Below are positions 25,395 to 34,478 of a DNA stretch of 64,000 bases, one piece after another (the first letter of the stretch is position 1; each line of letters begins with the position of its first letter). This stretch comes from Aurantimonas coralicida DSM 14790. GTDB taxonomy: Bacteria; Pseudomonadota; Alphaproteobacteria; Rhizobiales; Rhizobiaceae. The position numbers were made by a program, and so were the translations under genes. The notes below the pieces were generated by a model. That model had not been told where the DNA came from and did no database searches. It saw nothing but the letters and a program-made list of their open reading frames with translations. The stretch is taken from the NCBI RefSeq assembly GCF_000421645.1, contig NZ_ATXK01000003.1:1-64000 (forward strand), given 5' to 3'.

Positions 25395-26468
25395 TCAGAT
25401 GTTGGAAGCGCGGATGGCCTCGCAGACCGCGTCCGTCACCTCTTGCGTGGTGGCCGTGCCGCCGACATCGGGGGTCTTGATACCCTCGCCGGTGACCTTC
25501 TCGACGGCCTGCATCAGCCGGGCGGCGGCGGCATTCTCGCCGAGATGGTCGAGCATCTGCGCACCGGTCCAGAAGGTCGCGACCGGGTTGGCGATGCCCT
25601 TGCCGGTGATGTCGAAGGCCGAGCCGTGGATCGGCTCGAACATCGAGGGGAAGCGGCGCTCGGGATCGATGTTGGCGGTGGGCGCGACGCCGAGGCTGCC
25701 GGCCAGCGCGCCGGCGAGATCGGACAGGATGTCGGCGTGCAGATTGGTCGCAACGACCGTGTCGATGCTCTGGGGCTTCAGCGTCATGCGCACGGTCATC
25801 GCGTCGACCAGCATCTTGTCCCAGGTCACGTCCGGGAATTCCTTGGCGACCTCGGCAGCGATCTCGTCCCACATCACCATGCCATGGCGCTGGGCATTCG
25901 ACTTGGTGACCACGGTGAGCAGCTTGCGCGGGCGCGACTGGGCCAGCTTGAAGGCGTAGCGCATGATGCGGGTGACGCCGACCCGGGTGAAGATCGCCAC
26001 CTCGGTGCCGACCTCTTCCGGCAGGCCCTTGTGGGCGCGGCCGCCATGGCCGGAATATTCGCCCTCGGAATTCTCGCGCACGATCACCCAGTCGAGATCG
26101 CCCGGGCCGACACCGGCAAGCGGCGAGCTGATGCCCGGCAGGATCTTGGTCGGCCGGACATTGGCGTACTGGTCGAAGCCCTGGCAGATGGGCAGGCGCA
26201 GGCCCCACAGGGTGATGTGATCCGGCACGTCCGGCGCGCCGACCGCCCCGAAGAAGATCGCGTCGAAGGGCTTGAGCTGGTCGGTGCCGTCGGCCGGCAT
26301 CATGACGCCGTGCTTGCGGTAATAGTCCGAGCCCCAGTCGAAGCTGGTGACGTCGATCTGGAAGCTGCCGTCGCGGCGCGCCAGCGCCTCGAGTGCCTGC
26401 AGCCCGGCGGCGATGACCTCCGGTCCGATGCCGTCGGCGGGAATCGCGGCGATGTTGTAGTGCTTCAT
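25395..26468 (-). CDS. ttuC: Tartrate dehydrogenase/decarboxylase
   Basis: A 357-residue member of the isocitrate/isopropylmalate dehydrogenase family. The start IAAIPADGIGPEVIAAGLQA, the substrate Arg region FGAVGAPDVPDHITLWGLRL, VRENSEGEYSGHGGR, catalytic KSNAQRHG, NLHADILSDLAGALAGSLG with the metal Asp residues, and MFEPIHGSAFDITGKGIANP are those of tartrate dehydrogenase (TtuC type), a Mn/NAD enzyme that oxidises L- or meso-tartrate to oxaloglycolate and can decarboxylate D-malate. It lies between tarD and the tripartite transporter genes, supporting a tartrate or malate role. Confidence 0.92.
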   Translation of the reverse strand: MKHYNIAAIPADGIGPEVIAAGLQALEALARRDGSFQIDVTSFDWGSDYYRKHGVMMPADGTDQLKPFDAIFFGAVGAPDVPDHITLWGLRLPICQGFDQYANVRPTKILPGISSPLAGVGPGDLDWVIVRENSEGEYSGHGGRAHKGLPEEVGTEVAIFTRVGVTRIMRYAFKLAQSRPRKLLTVVTKSNAQRHGMVMWDEIAAEVAKEFPDVTWDKMLVDAMTVRMTLKPQSIDTVVATNLHADILSDLAGALAGSLGVAPTANIDPERRFPSMFEPIHGSAFDITGKGIANPVATFWTGAQMLDHLGENAAAARLMQAVEKVTGEGIKTPDVGGTATTQEVTDAVCEAIRASNI

Positions 26469-26616
26469 GGGAGGATCCCTTTCGTCTGATGGATCGGGTC
26501 GCGGCGCTCGACTGAGCCCGCGTCGGGTTGGGGTGTCACGCTGGCGCGGCGGTGCAGGTCTCCGGCCGGCGGCCGAAGCCGCCGTTCTCTGGATGCCGGC
26601 GCCGCGTTGCCAGCCC

Positions 26617-28647
26617 TTAGAAGAACAGTCCCTGTGGCATGCGGATCAGCAGGACGTTGGCCATCAGCAGGTAGAAGCCGAGGACGATGGCCACCGAGAC
26701 GGCGGCGTAGGTCGCCAGCGTCCTGCCGTTCGGGGTTTCCCAGGACGCCGCCGCAATCAGCAGGGCGAAGCCGAGAAGTCCGGCGGCGGTGAAGCCGAGC
26801 AGCGGCATGGCTGCGATCCAGATGCCGATGGCGATCGTCGCGGCGATGCGGCGCCAGCCCACCGGCTCGCGCGCCGGTTTCAGCGCCGCGCCGTCGGCAT
26901 CGACGCCGCCCTCTGCGACCGCGGGCGCCACCGGCCGGCGCATGTGCTGGACGATCAGCATCACCGACAGGACCGATAGGGCCACCGCGATGGTCGTCGG
27001 GAACACCGAGCCCATCGGGGTCATGTCGCCGGTGCCGATGACGGCGGCGACGCCGATCGCCGCGAACAGGCCGGCAAAGACCATGCTCGGAACGTCGCGC
27101 CAGACGGTCTGGACCGGTGCGGCGTCCTCCACCGCATCCACCGGTACCGTCTTCAGGGTACGGCGCTTCGCCAGATACGAGGAGAGCAGCGGGTAGAGCA
27201 GCGTCAGCAGGGCACCGGCGATGATCGCGATGCTGATCGGGCGGCCGAAGAACATGCCGAGGACGGCCTGCTGGGCGTTGCCGATGAGATAGCTCTGGAC
27301 GAAGCCCTGTTCGGCGATCTGGCCGAGGACCAGGCCCAGCACGATCGGCGACGGGGTGAAGCCGAAGCGGTTGAGGATCCATGCGAGGATGCCCAGGACG
27401 AACATGGTCTGGGTGTCGTGCAGGTTGCTGTGGATCGCGAAGCTGCCGATGATCGTCAGGAAGGCGACGGTCGGCACCAGCAGCGGCTTGGGGATCGCGA
27501 TGATCGAGCGATAGGCGTATTTGCCGATCAGGAGCCCCGCCGGCAGCATCAGCACCGTGGCGATCAGCAGGCCGAAGATGAAGGTGTAGACGATGTTGCC
27601 CTGCGCGGTGAACAGCGTCGGCCCGATCTTGATGCCCTGGACGAGCAGCGCGCCGAGGATGATGGCGTCGGGCGGGGTGCCGGGAATGCCCAGCACCAGG
27701 GTCGGGATGAAGCCGCCGCCCACCGTGGCGTTGTTGGCGGATTCAGTGGCGATGACGCCGTCCGGCTCGCCCTGGCCGAAGCGCTCGGGATGTTTGGAGG
27801 CGCGCCGGGCTTCCGAATAGGAGACGAGGCCGGCGATCGAGCCGCCGGCGCCGGGCAGGATGCCGATCACCGTGCCGATGACCGAGCTGCGGACGACATT
27901 GAACTTGCGCGCCCAACTGATCGACAGGGCTTCGCTGAGGCGAATGCCCTTCAGATCGTCCTCGACGGTCAGGTGCTGGGCGCGGGTCGCCACGAGGTCG
28001 ATGACGACGGGCACGCAGTAAAGGCCGATCAGCGCCGAGGTGATGTCGATGCCGCCCAGGAGCACGTTGGTGCCCATGGTGTAGCGGATGTCGCCGCCGA
28101 CCACGGCGACGCCGATCATCGACATGAGCAGGCCGAGGCAGGCGCCGATGAGGCCCTTGATGGTGTTGCCGACGGACAGCGCCGAGATCAGCGTCAGGCC
28201 GAAGATCGCCAGCCAGAAATATTCCGGCGGACCGAAGGCCAGCGCGACGCGGGCAAGCGGCGGCGACAGGAACAGCAGGAACAGGCCGCCGACGAGACCG
28301 CCAAAGACCGAAGCGAGGGTGGCGAGGGTGACGGCAAGGCCGCCGTCACCCTTCTTGGCCATGGGATAGCCGTCGAAGGTCGTGGCGATCGCCGACGGCG
28401 TGCCCGGCGTGTTGACCAGGATGGCGGCGTAGGAGCCGCCATAGATCGCGCCGGTGTAGATGGCGCCCAGGGCGATCAGCCCCGAGGCGGGATCCATCGT
28501 GAAGGTGAAGGGGACGAGGACGGCCACCGCCATGGTCGCTGACAGGCCCGGAAGGGCGCCGATCACCGTGCCGAGCACCACGCCCACAAGGGCGAGGAGG
28601 AGATTGAGCGGCGTGAGTGCGTCGAGGAAGTACTCGAAGAGCTGCAT
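26617..28647 (-). CDS. TTT transporter membrane protein, TctA fused to TctB
   Basis: A 676-residue membrane protein. Residues ~1-500 are a full TctA large permease: GALPGLSATMAVAVLVPFTF, GAIYGGSYAAILVNTPGTPS, GFIPTLVLGIPGTPPDAIIL, and many hydrophobic helices. After a polar linker (~500-520) residues ~525-676 form four more helices with DUF1468/TctB character (MVFAGLFAAIGVAAVIGTGD and FPTTIAVALSVLSVM). In most tripartite tricarboxylate transporters these are two proteins; here they are one. The frame is continuous, so the fusion is real unless the sequence has an error at the junction. It lies just after the binding-protein gene (21-bp gap) and before ttuC, and should carry tartrate or a related carboxylate. 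Confidence 0.9.
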   Translation of the reverse strand: MQLFEYFLDALTPLNLLLALVGVVLGTVIGALPGLSATMAVAVLVPFTFTMDPASGLIALGAIYTGAIYGGSYAAILVNTPGTPSAIATTFDGYPMAKKGDGGLAVTLATLASVFGGLVGGLFLLFLSPPLARVALAFGPPEYFWLAIFGLTLISALSVGNTIKGLIGACLGLLMSMIGVAVVGGDIRYTMGTNVLLGGIDITSALIGLYCVPVVIDLVATRAQHLTVEDDLKGIRLSEALSISWARKFNVVRSSVIGTVIGILPGAGGSIAGLVSYSEARRASKHPERFGQGEPDGVIATESANNATVGGGFIPTLVLGIPGTPPDAIILGALLVQGIKIGPTLFTAQGNIVYTFIFGLLIATVLMLPAGLLIGKYAYRSIIAIPKPLLVPTVAFLTIIGSFAIHSNLHDTQTMFVLGILAWILNRFGFTPSPIVLGLVLGQIAEQGFVQSYLIGNAQQAVLGMFFGRPISIAIIAGALLTLLYPLLSSYLAKRRTLKTVPVDAVEDAAPVQTVWRDVPSMVFAGLFAAIGVAAVIGTGDMTPMGSVFPTTIAVALSVLSVMLIVQHMRRPVAPAVAEGGVDADGAALKPAREPVGWRRIAATIAIGIWIAAMPLLGFTAAGLLGFALLIAAASWETPNGRTLATYAAVSVAIVLGFYLLMANVLLIRMPQGLFF

Positions 28648-28668
28648 GGGGTGGCCTGGCCCGATCCG

Positions 28669-29625
28669 TTATTTCTTCACGATGCCGAGCTGTTCGGCGC
28701 CGGCCGCATATTCCTCGGTCTTCTCGGCGACGAAGTCCTGCATCTTCTCGTAGGGGATGTCGGTCAGGACGAAGCCGCCATCTTCCATCTTCTTCACGAA
28801 ATCCGGGTCGGCATTGACCTTGGAGACGGCGTCCGAGACGGCCTTGCGCATCTCCTCGGAGGTCGATTTCGGCACCGCGACGCCGCGATAGGCGCCGCCG
28901 ACCAGATCGATGCCGAGCTCGGTGAAGGTCGGCACGTCCGGGAAGACCGGCAGGCGCTCTTCGGAGGCGACGGCCAGCATGCGCAGGGCGTCGCCCTGAT
29001 TGACGCCCGAGGTGGCGTAGTTGAAGCCGGCCATGGTCTGGCTGCCGAGGACGGCGGTCACCGCCGGGCCGGTGCCTGAGAACGGGATGTAGGTCGTGGT
29101 CAGGCCGGTCAGGCCGTCGAAGCGGGCCTGGGCGAGATTGTTGGACGAGTTCGAGCCCGAGCCGCTGAAGGTGACCATGCCCGGGTTTTCCTTGGCGTAG
29201 TCCATCAGGTCCTGGAGCGTCTGGAACTGGCTGTCCTTCGGCACGAAGATCGCGTCGGGCGTGTAGTGGAAGTAATTGACCGGGGTCAGGTCCTCGGTCT
29301 TGTAGCCGATGTCCTTCTCCATCGGCTGCAGCACCGTGTGCGGCAGGTTGATGCCCATGATGGTATAGCCGTCGTCGGGCAGGCCGTTCAGCTGCGACCA
29401 GGCCTGCGCGCCGCCGGCGCCGGCCATGTACTGGATGATCAGCTGCTGGTCGAACATCTTCTCCCAGCTCGCCTGCTGGAAGCGCGCCGACACGTCGGAT
29501 TCACCGCCGGCATTGAAGGGGATGATGTAGTCGACCTGCTTGGTCGGATAGTCGCCGGCGGTCTGGGCGAAACTGGCCGTCGCCGTGCTGGCGAGCAGTG
29601 CGAGTGCGATCGCGGTGAACTTCAT
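28669..29625 (-). CDS. tctC: TTT transporter substrate-binding protein (TctC/Bug family)
   Basis: A 318-residue periplasmic protein with a 20-residue signal peptide (ATASFA-QT). Mature part has the Bug pattern: YPTKQVDYIIPFNAGGESDV, IIQYMAGAGGAQAW, a central ENPGMVTFSGSGSNSSNNLA and FPDVPTFTELGIDLVGGAYR. Bug proteins bind small carboxylates and feed TctAB. A GGGAGG lies just before ATG 29625. It starts the minus-strand operon tctC-tctAB-ttuC. Confidence 0.92.
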   Translation of the reverse strand: MKFTAIALALLASTATASFAQTAGDYPTKQVDYIIPFNAGGESDVSARFQQASWEKMFDQQLIIQYMAGAGGAQAWSQLNGLPDDGYTIMGINLPHTVLQPMEKDIGYKTEDLTPVNYFHYTPDAIFVPKDSQFQTLQDLMDYAKENPGMVTFSGSGSNSSNNLAQARFDGLTGLTTTYIPFSGTGPAVTAVLGSQTMAGFNYATSGVNQGDALRMLAVASEERLPVFPDVPTFTELGIDLVGGAYRGVAVPKSTSEEMRKAVSDAVSKVNADPDFVKKMEDGGFVLTDIPYEKMQDFVAEKTEEYAAGAEQLGIVKK

Positions 29626-29935
29626 GAGAACCTCCCAATTCGAAATGGAGCACCGGCGCTCATCGCCTGCGCTCGTCGAAGCGTTGGCGCCGTCGGCGCG
29701 GCTTCGTGCCCGCGACGCCAGCGATGGACTGTTGCGATGGAGCTGCGGGATTCGGGGCGGCGTCCTGCACCGTGTCCCTCTCTCCTCGACCCGCTCCTCC
29801 ACCGGGCCGGCCCGGCAAGCCGGACCTGTCGATCGACGACCCTCCTGTCGCTTCGATCACCGTCACTGTAATTGATGATGGAGAAGAGATAATATCGAAT
29901 ATGGAAAATGATTATTGCACTGACGGACACAATCC
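29626..29935. other. Divergent control region between tctC and the second lysR
   Basis: 310 bp without genes. The left part is GC-rich; the right ~80 bp is markedly AT-rich (AATTGATGATGG, GATAATATCGAATATGG) and probably holds the promoters and LysR binding sites for the divergent genes. I could not fix a single T-N11-A box with confidence. Confidence 0.5.
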
Positions 29936-30841
29936 ATGGACAGTGACCTAGCCTTCTTCGCGCTCCTCGCCCGCAAGGCCAGCTTTTCGGAGACAGCGCT
30001 CGAGCTGAACCTGTCGACCTCGGGCGTCAGCAAGCGGCTCGCCAAGATCGAGAACCGGCTGGGCGTGCGGCTGATGAACCGGACGACGCGCCGGGTCAGC
30101 CTGACGAGCGAGGGCGAGACGTTCCTGAACGAGAGCGCCGCGATCCTCGAGGACATTGCGAGCCTGGAAAACCGTATCCGCTCGGCCGGCGAGAAGCCGC
30201 AAGGGCTCCTGCGGATCAACGCGACCTTCGGCTTCGGGCGGGAGTTCATCGCGCCCATCGTGTCGCAATTCGCGCGGGAATATCCCGACATCTCGGCCCA
30301 GCTCGTCCTGACCGATGCGCCGATCAACCTGGTCGAGGAGGGCTACGATTTCGCGGTGCGCTTCGGCAGCCCGCCGAATTCCCGGCTGATCAGCCGCCGG
30401 CTGCATCGCAACCGGCGCTTCCTGTGCGCGGCGCCGAGCTATCTGGAGAAATACGGCCGCCCGCAGCGGCTGCACGATCTCACCGATCACGAATGCATCG
30501 TCCTGCGCCAGCACAACCAGATCTACGACGTCTGGCGCCTGCAGCGCGGGCAGCTGACCGAGTCGATCAAGGTGAAGGGGCGCCTGTCCAGCAATGACGG
30601 CGAGATCGCCCTGCAATGGGTGATCGACGGACACGGCATCATGCTGCGGTCGGAATGGGACATTGTCCGGCTGATCCGGGAGGGCAAGCTGGAACTGGTG
30701 CTGCCGCGCTATGCCCAGGTCGACGCCGACATCTACGGCGTCTATCCCGAGCGCAACAACGTCTCGGCCAAGGTCCGTGCCTTCATGGAATTCACCCAGG
30801 CCAACCTGCAGAAAACCAGCAGCCTGCAATTCAGCAGCTAG
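29936..30841 (+). CDS. LysR-family regulator
   Basis: A 301-residue LysR regulator: helix-turn-helix LAFFALLARKASFSETALEL with STSGVSKRLAKIENRLGVRL, then an effector domain beginning LLRINATFGFGREFIAPIVS, typical of the CrgA-like group that controls tartrate and other organic acid genes (TtdR-like). Divergent from the tctC operon, so it probably responds to the transported carboxylate. The locus thus has two LysR genes, one at each end. Confidence 0.88.
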   Translation: MDSDLAFFALLARKASFSETALELNLSTSGVSKRLAKIENRLGVRLMNRTTRRVSLTSEGETFLNESAAILEDIASLENRIRSAGEKPQGLLRINATFGFGREFIAPIVSQFAREYPDISAQLVLTDAPINLVEEGYDFAVRFGSPPNSRLISRRLHRNRRFLCAAPSYLEKYGRPQRLHDLTDHECIVLRQHNQIYDVWRLQRGQLTESIKVKGRLSSNDGEIALQWVIDGHGIMLRSEWDIVRLIREGKLELVLPRYAQVDADIYGVYPERNNVSAKVRAFMEFTQANLQKTSSLQFSS

Positions 30842-31069
30842 GGTTGGGCGCGCGATCAGACCGGAAGGCGATGATGCTTGCGACCTGAACGCCACCTCAG
30901 CGCTTTGTGAAGCGTGTCGACTTGCTTCGGCTTGGCGCGGTCTCCATCTCAAGGGTGCCGCGCGGCGTTGGTGAGCGATGCCGCTGTCGAGCGATCCGCG
31001 GACGGTCGCGTCCGATCCGCGATCTTGAGGGACGACCATGTCGTCTGCCGAAGCGACTGGGAGGCTGCC

Positions 31070-31570
31070 TTGTCTCGGACCCGTCTGAACCGCAGAACGA
31101 TGCTGGCGGCCGGCGTCGCCTTCGGCGGTGCCCTGGTGACAAGTGGCATGTCCAGCCTGCTCGTTCCCGCGCGGGCACAGGGCCTTGCCCCGACCCCCTC
31201 CATGCGCGGCGGCTCAAACAATTATCGCCCCGGCGCGCCGGTCGTCGAACGGATCGGCAATGGCGGCTTCTGGATGTCGGGGCGCGTGCGCCGGGCCGGC
31301 GACGGTGCGCCGCTGGAAGGCATCCGCATCCAGATCTGGGCCCATACGACCGAGGCCTATGAGCGCGATCCGGAAAGCCATGGAGCGACGCTCACGGGTC
31401 CCGACGGCACGTTCCGGCTGGAAATGCCGCAGATCGTGCCCGCATTCGGCCAGGCGCACGGTCATCTGGCCTATGACGATCCCGAATTCGAGACGGTCTT
31501 CCTGCGGCCGGTCATGTCCAGCCCGAAGGATACGAGCCTCAGCGCCGATTTCGTCCTGCAGCCGGCCTGA
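31070..31570 (+). CDS. Tat-exported dioxygenase-like (carboxypeptidase-regulatory fold) protein
   Basis: A protein of about 166 residues whose body resembles the beta-sandwich of intradiol dioxygenases: MSGRVRRAGDGAPLEGIRIQ, IWAHTTEAYERD, GPDGTFRLEMPQ, HGHLAYDDPEFETVFLRP. The usual Tyr/His iron ligands are only partly visible, so catalytic activity is doubtful. The N-terminus carries a twin-arginine-like signal (RTRLNRRTMLAAGV with a hydrophobic stretch and an A-rich cleavage site). TTG 31070 is chosen because GGGAGG lies seven bases upstream; the frame extends to 30914 without such support. The next gene starts four bases after its stop, so the two should be co-expressed. Confidence 0.7.
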   Translation: MSRTRLNRRTMLAAGVAFGGALVTSGMSSLLVPARAQGLAPTPSMRGGSNNYRPGAPVVERIGNGGFWMSGRVRRAGDGAPLEGIRIQIWAHTTEAYERDPESHGATLTGPDGTFRLEMPQIVPAFGQAHGHLAYDDPEFETVFLRPVMSSPKDTSLSADFVLQPA

Positions 31571-31574
31571 CTCC

Positions 31575-32195
31575 ATGACGCTGTCCATCCGGGCCGTTCT
31601 CGGCTGGTCGGCGCTGGCCGTCGCGGTTCTCGGTCCGGTCGCTGTTGCTGCGACGAGCGAGTATCTCGCCTATCGCAGCGGGATCTATATCGCGGCCGGC
31701 TTCGCCGGGATCGTGGCGATGGGGTTGCTCCTTCTTCAGCCGCTTCTGGCGGCCGGCTATCTGCCCGGCATCGGCATGCGGGACGGGCGCCGTATTCACC
31801 GCTGGGTCGGGACGGCCCTTGTAGCCGCGATCGTCGCCCATGTGGCCGGGCTCTGGCTGACGAGCCCGCCGGATGTCGTCGATGCGCTGCTCTTCACCTC
31901 GCCGACGCCGTTTTCCGACTGGGGCGTCATCGCCATGTGGGCGCTGTTCGCGGCGGCCCTGCTGGCCGCCCTGCGCCGGACGCTGCGCCTGCGACCGCCG
32001 GTCTGGCGGTTCGCCCATACGGCGCTGGCGAGCGTGGTCGTGGTCGGCAGCGTCGTCCATGCGCTGCTGATCGAGGGCACGATGGGCACGGTCTCGAAGG
32101 TCGCTCTCTGCGCCCTCGTCCTCGCCGCGACCGCCGGGGCCCTGTGGGATCTGCGCAGCTGGGCAGTGCTCAGGCGGTTCGGTCCGCTGAAATAG
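31575..32195 (+). CDS. Ferric-reductase-like transmembrane haem protein
   Basis: A 206-residue membrane protein with six predicted helices. His residues occur in helices in the ferric-reductase/YedZ pattern (RRIHRWVGTALVAAIVAHVA, WRFAHTALASVVVVGSVVHA), which suggests two bound b-type haems. There is no FAD/NAD domain, so it would pass electrons between a membrane donor and a periplasmic partner. It directly follows the Tat-exported dioxygenase-like gene, a pairing that suggests an extracytoplasmic redox function. Confidence 0.8.
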   Translation: MTLSIRAVLGWSALAVAVLGPVAVAATSEYLAYRSGIYIAAGFAGIVAMGLLLLQPLLAAGYLPGIGMRDGRRIHRWVGTALVAAIVAHVAGLWLTSPPDVVDALLFTSPTPFSDWGVIAMWALFAAALLAALRRTLRLRPPVWRFAHTALASVVVVGSVVHALLIEGTMGTVSKVALCALVLAATAGALWDLRSWAVLRRFGPLK

Positions 32196-32204
32196 ACCGT
32201 CTCG

Positions 32205-33005
32205 TCAGATCGGATCCTCCTTCCTCCGGCTCGCGCCGCCGGAGCCGACCAGCCCGAAGCGGGCGCCGTGAGGATCTTCGCAGACCAGCGCGAACGAACC
32301 GCCGGGTATCTGGTCGGGCCCCTGTATCGTCTTGCCGCCAGCCGACGCGAGGCGTTTCTCAGCGGCATCGATGTCGGGCACCATGAAGTAATACTGCCAG
32401 CCGATGCGGCCGTTCGGCACCTCGCCCATGATGGCGCCGAGACGCGTCGTTCCGCATGATACGAAACGGTAGTCGCCGAGTTCCCCCATCGGCATCGCAC
32501 CGTCCTGGCGCCAGCCAAACGCTGCGGCGTAAAAGTCGAGCGCAGCTTCCGGATTTTTTGCCGAGAGTTCGTTCCACACGGCATGGCCGGGTGTTGCCTC
32601 CTCCGCCTGCCGGAAGGCCAGACTTTCCTCGGCGCTCTCGCCGCGCATGACATAGAGCGTCGCGCCCTGCGGGTCCGCGACCAGGGCCATGCGGCCGACG
32701 CCGTCGATCGTCATCGCCGGCATATGCGTTGCACCGCCGGCCCTCTCGATGGCATCGACCGCGGCGTCGACGTCCGCAACGGCAAGATAACTCAACCATA
32801 CGGGGCCGGACGTCATCCCGTCCGGCTGCTTCAGAAGTCCCGCCACGGGCACGCCGTCCGGCGCCGAGATGATGCGGTAATCCATCCCTGGATGGTTCGA
32901 AGGCGCAACCGTCCAACCGACGACATGGGTATAGAAGTCCTGCGCCGCGTCCGGGTCGGGCGTCAGGAGCTCGTACCAGATCGGCGTTCCTGCGGGATTG
33001 GCCAT
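32205..33005 (-). CDS. Two-domain VOC/glyoxalase-fold protein
   Basis: A 266-residue protein with two glyoxalase/bleomycin-resistance (VOC) domains. Each starts with the same pattern: GTPIWYELLTPDPDAAQDFY at ~5 and GHAVWNELSAKNPEAALDFY at ~140, and each ends with a DP.GA motif (VADPQGATLYVM, CEDPHGARFGLV). Metal-binding His/Glu positions are partly replaced, as in many hydroxylase-linked CFP32-like members. Function unknown. GGAGATGAGG before ATG 33005 fixes the start against the longer frame from 33047. Confidence 0.87.
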   Translation of the reverse strand: MANPAGTPIWYELLTPDPDAAQDFYTHVVGWTVAPSNHPGMDYRIISAPDGVPVAGLLKQPDGMTSGPVWLSYLAVADVDAAVDAIERAGGATHMPAMTIDGVGRMALVADPQGATLYVMRGESAEESLAFRQAEEATPGHAVWNELSAKNPEAALDFYAAAFGWRQDGAMPMGELGDYRFVSCGTTRLGAIMGEVPNGRIGWQYYFMVPDIDAAEKRLASAGGKTIQGPDQIPGGSFALVCEDPHGARFGLVGSGGASRRKEDPI

Positions 33006-33137
33006 CCTCATCTCCTCCGTCTCCATAGGAAAGGCACGCATTTCCAAGGTCCCATATGCCCTGTCCTCGCCGGCGAGGGCCGATGGCGTTCGTACATGCC
33101 GAGAGCGGTCGCGACGGACCCATTCCGGCCGTGGCGA

Positions 33138-33794
33138 TCAGTCCTGCTCCGGTGCCCCGAGCGGAAAGAATGGACGGTACGGGCGGGCCTCGTCGATGCA
33201 ACGGGCGAAGGACGGTCGGGCGTTCAGGCGATTGCGGTAGGCGCGCACATGGGCGAAGCGCTCGGCAATCGGGTGGGTCCAGTCGGCATAGAAGAGCTGG
33301 GGCGCGGCGGCGCAGTCCGCGAGGCTGAAGCTGTCGCCGGCGACCCAGTCCCGATCCGCCATCCGCCCGTCGAGATACCCATAGGCGGCATCGAGAGCCT
33401 GCCGTGCGATGCGGACGCCCTCGGGATCGCGCTTGCCGTCCGGACGCAACGCGTCGAGGACGATCGTCTGCTGCGGTGTTGCGACGTAATTGTCGAAGAA
33501 ACGGTCCCAGAACCGGACCTTCAGCGCCGCGGCCGGGTCGGCGGGGAGCAGGGCGACCGGGCCGGGGTGACGAAGCCCCAGATGCTCGATGATGACCGAC
33601 GCCTCGATGACTGGAGCGCCCTCGTCGACGAGCAGGGGAAACTTGCCGATCGGCCACATCGCCCGCAGTTCGTCCATCGCCGCCGGATCGTCGGGGCCGA
33701 GGATGCGGCCTTCGAAGGCCGTGCCGTTCTCGTAGAGGGCGATCAGCACCTTCTGGCAGTAGGACGAGAACGGATGGAAGAAGAGCGTCAGCAT
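33138..33794 (-). CDS. Glutathione S-transferase family protein
   Basis: A 218-residue GST. The thioredoxin-like half is LTLFFHPFSSYCQKVLIALY with a Ser-x-x-Cys near the active position, WPIGKFPLLVDEG containing the cis-Pro, and a VIEASVIIEHL block; the helical half holds DWVAGDSFSLADCAAAPQLF, the N-capping box region. Start ATG 33794 matches the family. It lies nine bases after the RibD-C gene on the same strand. Confidence 0.9.
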   Translation of the reverse strand: MLTLFFHPFSSYCQKVLIALYENGTAFEGRILGPDDPAAMDELRAMWPIGKFPLLVDEGAPVIEASVIIEHLGLRHPGPVALLPADPAAALKVRFWDRFFDNYVATPQQTIVLDALRPDGKRDPEGVRIARQALDAAYGYLDGRMADRDWVAGDSFSLADCAAAPQLFYADWTHPIAERFAHVRAYRNRLNARPSFARCIDEARPYRPFFPLGAPEQD

Positions 33795-33802
33795 GGGCGG
33801 CC

Positions 33803-34408
33803 TCAATCGTCGAGCGCGAAGGAGCCCGTCGCCACGGCACCGGCCGGGGCGTAGACGGCGATGATCGCGCCGCCTTCCGAGACGCGGTGTTCCAGGAGGC
33901 GCCATGCGCCCGGGTCCGCGCCCGGCAGGGCCCGTTTGCCGTGGCCGAGGATCAGCGGGAAGGTGATCAGGTAGAGCCGGTCGACGAGACCGGCCGACAG
34001 CAGCACCGGGTACAGCGTGGTGGAGCCCTGGACGATCAGCTTCGGGCCATCGGTGCGCTTGAGCGCCGCCACCGCATCGATGTCCGGCAGCGCATGGGAA
34101 TTGGCCCAGGCAAGCGGCTCGCGCGACGAGGTGAGGACGTATTTCGCGGCGCGATTGAACTTGTCGGCAAAGGCGTCACCGGTGATGCGGGGCCAGTGCG
34201 CGGCGAAGATGTCGTAGGTCCTTCGGCCGAGCAGCAGGTCGAATTCCCCGTCGAAGATCGTGTCGATGAAGCCCCCGACCGTCTCGCCGGCATGGGGCAC
34301 GATCCAGCCGCCGAGCGAGAAACCGTCGCTGCGGTCCTCGTCGGGACCGCCCGGTGCCTGGACGACGCCGTCCATCGACTGGAACAGGCCTGCCGTGATC
34401 TGACGCAT
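33803..34408 (-). CDS. RibD C-terminal/dihydrofolate-reductase-like protein
   Basis: A 201-residue protein with the RibD C-terminal (DHFR-like) fold: an N-terminal QITAGLFQSMDGVVQAPGGP, DLLLGRRTYDIFAAHWP, a NADPH-binding PKLIVQGSTTLYPVLLSAGL and a C-terminal LYLITFPLILGHGKRAL. Members stand outside riboflavin synthesis in most genomes and are poorly characterised NADPH-binding proteins. It seems co-transcribed with the GST genes on the same strand. Confidence 0.9.
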   Translation of the reverse strand: MRQITAGLFQSMDGVVQAPGGPDEDRSDGFSLGGWIVPHAGETVGGFIDTIFDGEFDLLLGRRTYDIFAAHWPRITGDAFADKFNRAAKYVLTSSREPLAWANSHALPDIDAVAALKRTDGPKLIVQGSTTLYPVLLSAGLVDRLYLITFPLILGHGKRALPGADPGAWRLLEHRVSEGGAIIAVYAPAGAVATGSFALDD

Positions 34409-34478
34409 CTCGACCCTCTTCCTCTCCCGTCTTCAACCGCACGCGATGCAAGGCGTCCCCTGTCCGAAATCCTCAGGC

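Noticed and set aside
31070-31570. Calling the Tat-exported protein a functional intradiol dioxygenase
   Set aside because: The Tyr-Tyr-His-His iron ligand set is not complete in what I can see, so only the fold likeness is claimed.
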